Below, piece after piece: positions 57,658 through 64,000 of a DNA stretch of 64,000 nucleotides (the stretch's first letter is position 1; every line of letters begins with the position of its first letter). The notes under the pieces were generated by a model that saw nothing but the letters and a program-made list of their open reading frames with translations, was not told the DNA's origin and did not search any database. This DNA comes from Omphalotus guepiniiformis (lineage: Eukaryota > Basidiomycota > Agaricomycetes > Agaricales > Omphalotaceae), in contig JAQOOI010000022.1 of NCBI GenBank assembly GCA_028554645.1, positions 1,922,001 to 1,986,000 on the forward strand, given 5' to 3'. The translations under genes and the position numbers were made by a program.

Positions 57658-58827
57658 GTATAATATATGCTCCTGTGCCTAGTATACCGTACTTTTCAAT
57701 CAGAGTATCTGATATACATTTTGTTTTCATTTAAAGGCGAGCACGTACACCGAGTCGATATCATGTTTCTTGCGGAGTGTATCATCTCTTAAAGCTCTCC
57801 TTTGTGGATGATCACTGGCGTGAAGCGGGCGTATCACCATCTCATTAGCCCTTCTCTGTCCCATTTGGCAAAGTATAAAGTCATGCGTCCTCATTCAAAC
57901 AGTCGGCTCAGGATACGTACTACTGGGACCATCGCGAACCGGCGGCTTACGCGAAAAGATTTCTGTCTTATCAGAAGTGGAAGTTCTGCCCATAGAACAG
58001 CGCCTTACCATTTCATACTGTAACTTCGTATATGCTTTGACCTGCTCTGACCAGCTAATCTGGTGGGAACCTTCCTATCAGTATTCGAAGAATCCGCTAT
58101 AACATGCAAGAGAACTCTTCCAATGACTAGGGGCCATTTATTCAAGCTGGACCATGGGGACTATCGTATTCGCACTGTTTCAGTGACAATAACTTGCGAA
58201 CTTTCACTGGATGCCGCTTGCTTTCCTAACGAGAGCCTGTACGGTGTAAACCTGACCTGATGGCATATTCCATTCCGGCTGAAGAACAACCATAGTATTG
58301 TCTAATTCAGACTCTTACAAGTATCATTCTAGTACCATGTCAGAACACAATTGCTCAAATGCCATTTCCATTTCAACAGTCGAAGTAATAAATCCCGAAA
58401 TAATATTATAGCACACACAAATGATACGTAGAGAGCGACCTGAAGTGCAATAGATAACATCGCAAAGAGGAAAAAAGGGAAGGCCTGGAACGAAAGAGAA
58501 GACACCGCACCGATAAAGAAAGGTTGCTGGACAGTACGTGTACAAAAACGTCATGAACGAGAATACTGGCAATGCGATCAAGACCAAGGGCACACATTGG
58601 ACAGAATTATCCGGAATGCATCAAAAGCTGGTAACGCCCTTCGAGCGTTGTGAACAAAACCGATTCTACTGTATGACAGAAAACAACGCACAACTATATT
58701 CGTATATTCCCCAGAAGGTATGATAAAAAGATGTATCTGCGCGAGCAAATATTATGTCGTGTTGGTCATTACGCTGAGAAAAGAAAAAGAGTTGGGAGTT
58801 GTCCTCCAGCACAAAAATATCATTTGT
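57658..58827. other. Gene-poor 1.2-kb convergent interval
   Basis: Lies between the 3' ends of the SLC35-like and PPZ genes. Several short open frames exist on the plus strand (about 57802-58023 and 58063-58260), but none shows a conserved motif or a clear intron continuation. No tRNA, inverted repeat or transposon signature was seen. It may hold long 3' untranslated regions. Confidence 0.45.
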
Positions 58828-60430
58828 TTACCTTTTCCGTTTTGCTTTCGTCATTTCCTTCCGTAATGCAGCCCCATCCAGGGGCTTCAATAGCTCGAAG
58901 GCACATAAGAGGTCTTCTGACACACTGACGATAGAGAAAGAAATTCAGAACGTGGCATAGGGTGACGTTTTTAAGGGACACTGACCTCATACATGCACCA
59001 TAATTGTCAAATTCTATGCAAGTCTGTCAGATAATGTTGATAGCTAACAGGAAGTACTCACCACCGCAGTAATTCGGGGCACTGAACACAGTCACTAATG
59101 TTCTATCATTCCAGAATTCGTAACCATCTTCAACCACCATATGTGCCCGACAAATGAGATCCATATCATATCGAACGAGAAACTCGTTAATGATTCCTTT
59201 TCCAAAGCAATAGCTGACACCTCGCTCGTTGTCCTCCCAATCTAACGCAGTATCTGAAGGGTCTGACCACAGCAGGTCATTCAACAGACCAAAGTCAGGG
59301 ACATCGGTGGGACGCTGTATCCGCTTGATATCTTCCATCGAATGAAGGGAAGGTGACAACCCGCCATGTACGCAAAATATTTTGGATGCTACTATAGCGG
59401 CAATGGGGAGGCAATTGAACACATCGATGAAGGTCTTCCACATCTTGATGTTACACCGCCGTTTGCATTCATCATAGAAGCCGTATACTAAAACAGTCAA
59501 CCGTCTGTTAGCGAATAAACACCATTGAGAAGATGGAATGCACCTCTGGTGACGTTGGCACATTCATGGTTACCGCGCAACAAAAAGAAATTCTCGGGGT
59601 ATTTGATTTTATAACAAAGGAGAAGTAGGATGGTCTCAAGACTCTGTTTTCCTCGGTCGACATAGTCGCCAAGGAAGAGATAATTAGCAGCAGGTGGAAA
59701 GCCACACATCTCAAACAGTCGAATGAGATCAGAGTATTGACCATGCACGTCGCCAACGATCTTCACGGGTGGCGACAGCTCGACAAGCGTGGGTTGGTTG
59801 AGAAACACGTCACGAGCAGCCATGCAGATAGCAGTGATCTCTGTATTCTTGAGACAGAGGGATTTACTGACTTTGCCGGTATACCCTACATCCAAAAGTC
59901 TTTGGATCATATCATCCACATCAAGCGCTTTAGGCTTGGCAACGCCATTCAAACCATCTGCTTGAGCACTGTTGCTGACAGAGGAATTAGGACTGAACGT
60001 GTTTGCATTGGAGAGGATTGCAGTCTGAGCAGATGGAATATCAATTGGAGTTGGTAGGGGCTTCGGAGACGGTAAAGGGGATGACGAGACATGAGAAGAT
60101 GAGGGTTCGCATGAAGAGAGATTCGCGCTCTTGCTAGGACGAGGTGAACCTGTAGGGCCATTGGCGGACGAAGAGAGCGATGAGCCAGATGTGCCGGACG
60201 CTCCACTGGGTATAGACTTAGGTTCCGAGGTGAGGACACCGGTGGCTTTCGTTAGACTCGCCTGAGGCGTGTTCTCAGAGGAATCCTCAGCAGCCTCTGG
60301 CGAGACTACGTCTTCAGAAACATCCTTGTCCTTCTCTTTACTGCCTTTCTTGGACTTCTTGGATGGTTGCTGGCTAGATTGGGACTGTGGGCCTGGCGGC
60401 TGAGGCGACGATGGCCGCCCCTTCGAAAGG
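58828..60430 (-). CDS. PPZ-type serine/threonine protein phosphatase (PP1 superfamily)
   Basis: A fungal phosphatase with a disordered Ser/Pro/Lys-rich N-terminus ([40 protein letters not shown]) before the PP1 catalytic core, the layout of PPZ1, which regulates cation balance and salt tolerance. The core starts [20 protein letters not shown] and has the metal motifs GDVHG, GDYVDRG and [11 protein letters not shown]. Then come [67 protein letters not shown] and SAPNYCGEFDNYGA. The tail reads [20 protein letters not shown] and stops at 58828. The start exon is not resolved: the frame is closed by a TGA near 60530 and contains no ATG, so a first exon must lie further upstream. Confidence 0.85.
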
Positions 60431-60732
60431 CGAGAGGTAAATACGGAGAGAAGTGTGGGCGCCAGGATGATGAATTGGGCGTGCTCGGCGTTGGAGAAGA
60501 CGACGAGGAAAGAGCGTCAAACAAGGTCTGGTCAAGTTGAGTGTCACTCGCTATAATTTCCTTATTTAGATGTTGTTTACTAAGCACTGCTTTACTTCTG
60601 GTTGCACTCTGAACAGCTTCAACTTCAAAAAGTGAATAATTTACCATAATCATGCATTTTATTGTGTGCATTATGTGCATAGCATAGTTACGGAAAAGAA
60701 ATATACGACATGCAACTCTCCAATCCATCACC

Positions 60733-61481
60733 CTAGAATTTGCCAAATGCTTTCGCTGCCGCCTTGCTTTTGCTCACCCGCAACACATTGAAACGCACAG
60801 TCTTAGACAGTGGCCGGCATTGGCCTGCACAAGTTTGATGGTAAATGCTGCTCCAACAGAAATGGCTGTACTTGAAGTTCACTCACCGACTGTCACAATG
60901 TCACCTGGTTCAACACGGAAGGCAGGGGATACGTGAGCGGCCAAGTTTTTGTGACGTTTCTCGTAACGGTCTGAGTGGATGTTCAGCAAAGCACCGCAAT
61001 CAAGGGAAGGCAGACGTACTGTATTTGGGAATGTAGTGGAGGTAGTCCCTCCGGATGATGATGGTGCGGGTCATTTTCGTAGACACAACTTTGCCGGTAA
61101 GAATACGGCCACGGATAGAGACTTCACCAGTGAAGGGGCACTTCTTGTCTGAAACGCGACATTCAGTTAGTGGTAAAGTCAAACATTCACACAGAACGCA
61201 CCAATGTAAGTGCCATTGATTGCGTCAGAAGGAGTTTTGAACCCCAGACCGACGTCCTTATACCACCGCTTTTCCCTGGTAGAAACCTTCTTTCCGCCTA
61301 TAATCACCTCGTATAATCAGCGATTCCTACTCTACGGAAGCCTGCCTTGATCACGCACCCTTGGCTTTGGCGTTTTGGAAAAGAGGCTGTTTCTGGTAGG
61401 CTTTTTCGATCTGCAAATATCGGTAAGTCAGAGGTATCACAAGCTTCAAGAAGAACACGCATACATACTTGTTCAGCCATG
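60733..61481 (-). CDS. RPS11: Small-subunit ribosomal protein uS17 (S11 in yeast and human)
   Basis: A cytosolic 40S protein. The product starts [20 protein letters not shown], then [40 protein letters not shown] and [20 protein letters not shown]. It continues [55 protein letters not shown] and ends [17 protein letters not shown]. About 155 residues in six or seven exons, as usual for a fungal ribosomal protein gene. Only four codons precede the first coding intron. The sequence before the ATG suggests an additional 5'-UTR intron (acceptor near 61557 is on the opposite strand, so this is not certain). DNA ligase I starts about 620 bp away in the opposite direction. Confidence 0.94.
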
Positions 61482-62103
61482 GTGTCGGTCTTGAGGGCGT
61501 TGAGGACGTTAAGGACTACGACCGAGGCCTACGAATTAATTGAGACTTGTTTACAGTTGTTGATGTAATTGACAAGGTGAAGCCACCCGTGGTGCAACTG
61601 TACAGTCTTTCGGCAGTTGCCGAAGGCACTCTCAAGACTGGACCGTACAATTTCCGACCAAATTTCCGACAGCCATTTGCGCTGGAATGCTGCAGAGAGG
61701 ATACCTTTGAACAAAGATTATGTACACGAGTGCAAAATAGTTCTGAAAGAGCACAATTGAAGGGAGGAGAAAGCTAAGAAGTCTAATAAATTGACTGGCA
61801 GTGTTTGTCTCAGCCAGTCTGTTTGAACCAGGTTTGAAATTTGAGCTGCAATAGTGTGAATTGCGGCATGTTTTCTCGGTAGTAAAGTACTGTATGCGCT
61901 TTCACAAAGAGGCGCCACATTCTATACTAACCGAAGACTTAAATTTCTGCTGTGGAACGCGATATGTACGCATGTTTGCAACCCGTGTCGTCCGCCTACG
62001 CGTCTCAGTGTCACGAATGGGAAGACAACAAACACTTGGTTCGTCCTCAGTCCTTTTTCTACAGAGAAACATTGCTTAGTGTTTTCTAGGTAAATTCTTC
62101 GAA
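61482..62103. other. Divergent promoter region between RPS11 and LIG1
   Basis: About 620 bp. No conserved gene. One plus-strand open frame (61547-61777) has no ATG context or motif support and is likely noise. The region should contain the strong ribosomal-protein promoter and the replication-linked ligase promoter. Confidence 0.45.
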
Positions 62104-64000
62104 ATGCCAAAGACCGTGAAACCTGCGCCACCCCAGCAATCCAGTCTAAAAGAAATGTGGAGCAAGAAGCCGACTAAGGACGCGTCTAAGGAGAAAGAGA
62201 ATGCGAAAGTAAAGCTTGCGGAGGACTCTAACGTGGAAGAGAATGCGATGGAAGTTGACGAACCGGAGGACGCCCGTGAGCCTTGTTCCCCCACATAGTC
62301 TGCGGTAAGAATAACGCGTACTTTAAGCTGAAAGCTCGAAGCGTAAACTTGTTGATAGACAAGAAGGTCTGTCTGGCATATTCCTGTTTCGCTGCACTGA
62401 AACAATATGATCTCTCTAGTTCGTTCCTCGAAGCTCAAGAAACGGCGAGTGATAGAGTCTGATGACGAAGCCGACGTGGATACCACTGCACCAGGTATCT
62501 TGGCTTTACAACGCGTTATTCCGACTTCTGATTGCCAACAGATCCACCAATTTCTTCCCCCCAAACGCGAGCTCGATCTCCAAAGTCAGGCTTGCGTCAT
62601 TCTTCTAAGGGCAAAGGCAAGGAAATAGATAAAGGAGCTGTCTCAGAGCCTTCCGCGTCCGCCGCTTCCCCGAGTAGCGGAGATGAAGGAGAAGACGAGG
62701 TGGAGGCAGATGAAGAGGGAGAGGAGGGAGAGGAAATGCTGACAAACGATGCAAACGTATCATCGAAGAGGTGAGCCTCAACATTCCACTGGAAATCGCG
62801 GTGACTCAAGATGTGACTACCCAGCGCTCTAGCAGCCTCGTCAAAGATACATGACGTGGATATAAAGGGCGGATGGAAAGTCGGTGATCCGTGCGTATTC
62901 ACAGTAATGGATTCGCAAAAGTCTCTCAGCATCTGTTCAGGGTCCCTTATGCTGCATTAACCAAGACCTTCTCTTTGATAGAGGGTACCACAAAACGACT
63001 GGAGAAGAATGCACTACTGACGTCTTTCCTTCTACTTGTTATACAACGAAGTGCTAAGAAGGACACTAAGTCTCTGCTGCAAGCCGTGTATCTGTGCATC
63101 AACCGCGTTCGTACCATCTCTCGGTCAAAAATATGCACACTGTGAACCATCCCTTATCTAGCTGAGTCCTGATTATATTGGCATAGAACTCGGTATCGGT
63201 GAAAGTCTACTAATCAAGGCTATATCCGAATCTACCGGGAGAAGTCTCGCTACAATCAAGGCTGAGCTTAAGAAGGAGGGAGATCTTGGTTTAGTGGCAA
63301 TGGTAAGAAGACAATTTCGTTACTTTGGGCAACAACTGACATGCTTGATCATTGACAGAACTCCAAGAATAGTCAAAAGACTTTGTTCAAGCCTAAACCA
63401 CTAACAGTCTCCTTCGTGTTTTCGAACTTGAAGGATATAGCTCTAAGTACCGGACATTCGGTACGCGCCCCACACGCTCTCTTGATGCAAGAAATACTCA
63501 CTACCTGACCCTCAGTCCCAAGCCAAGAAGGTTTCTATTATAACCAAACTATTAGCAGCTTGCCAGGACTTTGAGGCCAAGTATATCGTCCGTAGTCTGG
63601 AAGGGAAATTACGAATAGGGAATGCCGAGAGATCTGTACTTGTCGCACTTGCTCATGCAGCTGTTCTAGCTGAGAAGGAGAAAGGTGCGGTAGTTCTATA
63701 TGTCTCGCTCAAAGCCGATACTCAAAACCATGCCAGCGGGCAAGAAATGGAGCAACGAGAAGCTCGCTGCTCGATTAGAGGAGGGTGCTAATGTAATGAA
63801 GTCTGTCTATAGGTCTGCAACATCGATATGTCGTTGAAAGTTTGCTTATGTGCTCTTCAGCGAATTACCTAGCTATGATCAGGTGATACCTGCTCTCCTA
63901 GAACACGGTATAGACGGGCTTCGAGAACACTGCAAACTTACTCCTGGGGTCCCATTGAAACCTATGTTGGCCAAGCCAACGAAGGCCATTGGCGAAGTTC
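62104..64000 (+). CDS. CDC9: DNA ligase I, N-terminal and DNA-binding part (partial)
   Basis: The replicative ATP-dependent DNA ligase that seals Okazaki fragments. It starts [20 protein letters not shown], with QSSLKEMW as a PCNA-interacting (PIP) box near residue 12, followed by acidic, disordered sequence ([17 protein letters not shown]). The DNA-binding domain follows from about 62880: [93 protein letters not shown] and [20 protein letters not shown]. The window ends at [20 protein letters not shown], just before the catalytic KxDG lysine, so the adenylation and OB domains are not in view. About eight GT..AG introns. Confidence 0.93.

Noticed and set aside
57802..58260. Two plus-strand open frames between SLC35-like and PPZ genes
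   Set aside because: No conserved motif, no intron-linked continuation and weak codon character.
61547..61777. Small gene between RPS11 and LIG1
   Set aside because: No conserved sequence. The position is better explained as divergent promoter and 5'-UTR.
62597..62932. Minus-strand frame rich in Ser
   Set aside because: Mirror of the acidic low-complexity exon of DNA ligase I.

Overview
The window is eukaryotic nuclear DNA, most likely from a mushroom-forming basidiomycete (Agaricomycetes). Almost every gene is cut by many introns of about 45-60 nt with GT..AG ends. Genes lie on both strands and are tightly packed. The gene set is fungal: ICE2, a D-serine dehydratase of the DSD1 type, a DUG3 glutathione hydrolase, a PPZ-type phosphatase, GT31 and Ser/Thr-rich single-pass membrane proteins. 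There are no bacterial operons, CRISPR arrays or convincing tRNA genes. Exons were joined by hand from conserved protein continuity. Gene ends are usually firm, while some starts are estimates.

Layout. 1-10.6 kb: PCM1 C-terminus (cut by the window edge), DUG3, ICE2, MOCS2B, a bifunctional pseudouridine glycosidase-kinase, and the helicase IRC3. 10.9-23.8 kb: mitochondrial ADP/ATP carrier, kinesin-14, a SIZ/PIAS SUMO ligase, RRP36, a small palindromic MITE-like element, a CorA-type transporter and a coiled-coil orphan. 24.3-32.2 kb: PEX16, then a cupin, a short-chain dehydrogenase and a ketol-acid-reductoisomerase-like gene side by side, then an RBM39-like splicing factor. 32.2-43 kb: a gene-poor, accessory-looking stretch with two paralogous Ser/Thr-rich membrane proteins, an orphan membrane protein, a truncated isochorismatase-family hydrolase and an AT-rich decayed Helitron helicase. 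43.3-64 kb: RAB4, DSD1, RidA, a DAL5-family transporter, GT31, a GST-like protein, SGT1, DHFR, bL36m, an SLC35-like transporter, PPZ, ribosomal protein uS17 (RPS11) and the start of DNA ligase I (cut by the window edge).

Two neighbourhoods look metabolically coherent. DSD1, RidA and a DAL5-family permease lie next to each other; DSD1 chemistry releases 2-aminoacrylate, the substrate that RidA clears. The cupin, dehydrogenase and presequence-less KARI-like gene form a second small group of unknown function. The most unusual sequence-level signal is a set of short introns in conserved genes (DUG3, IRC3, kinesin, MFS) whose ends carry direct repeats. Protein continuity there demands boundaries that are not standard GT..AG.
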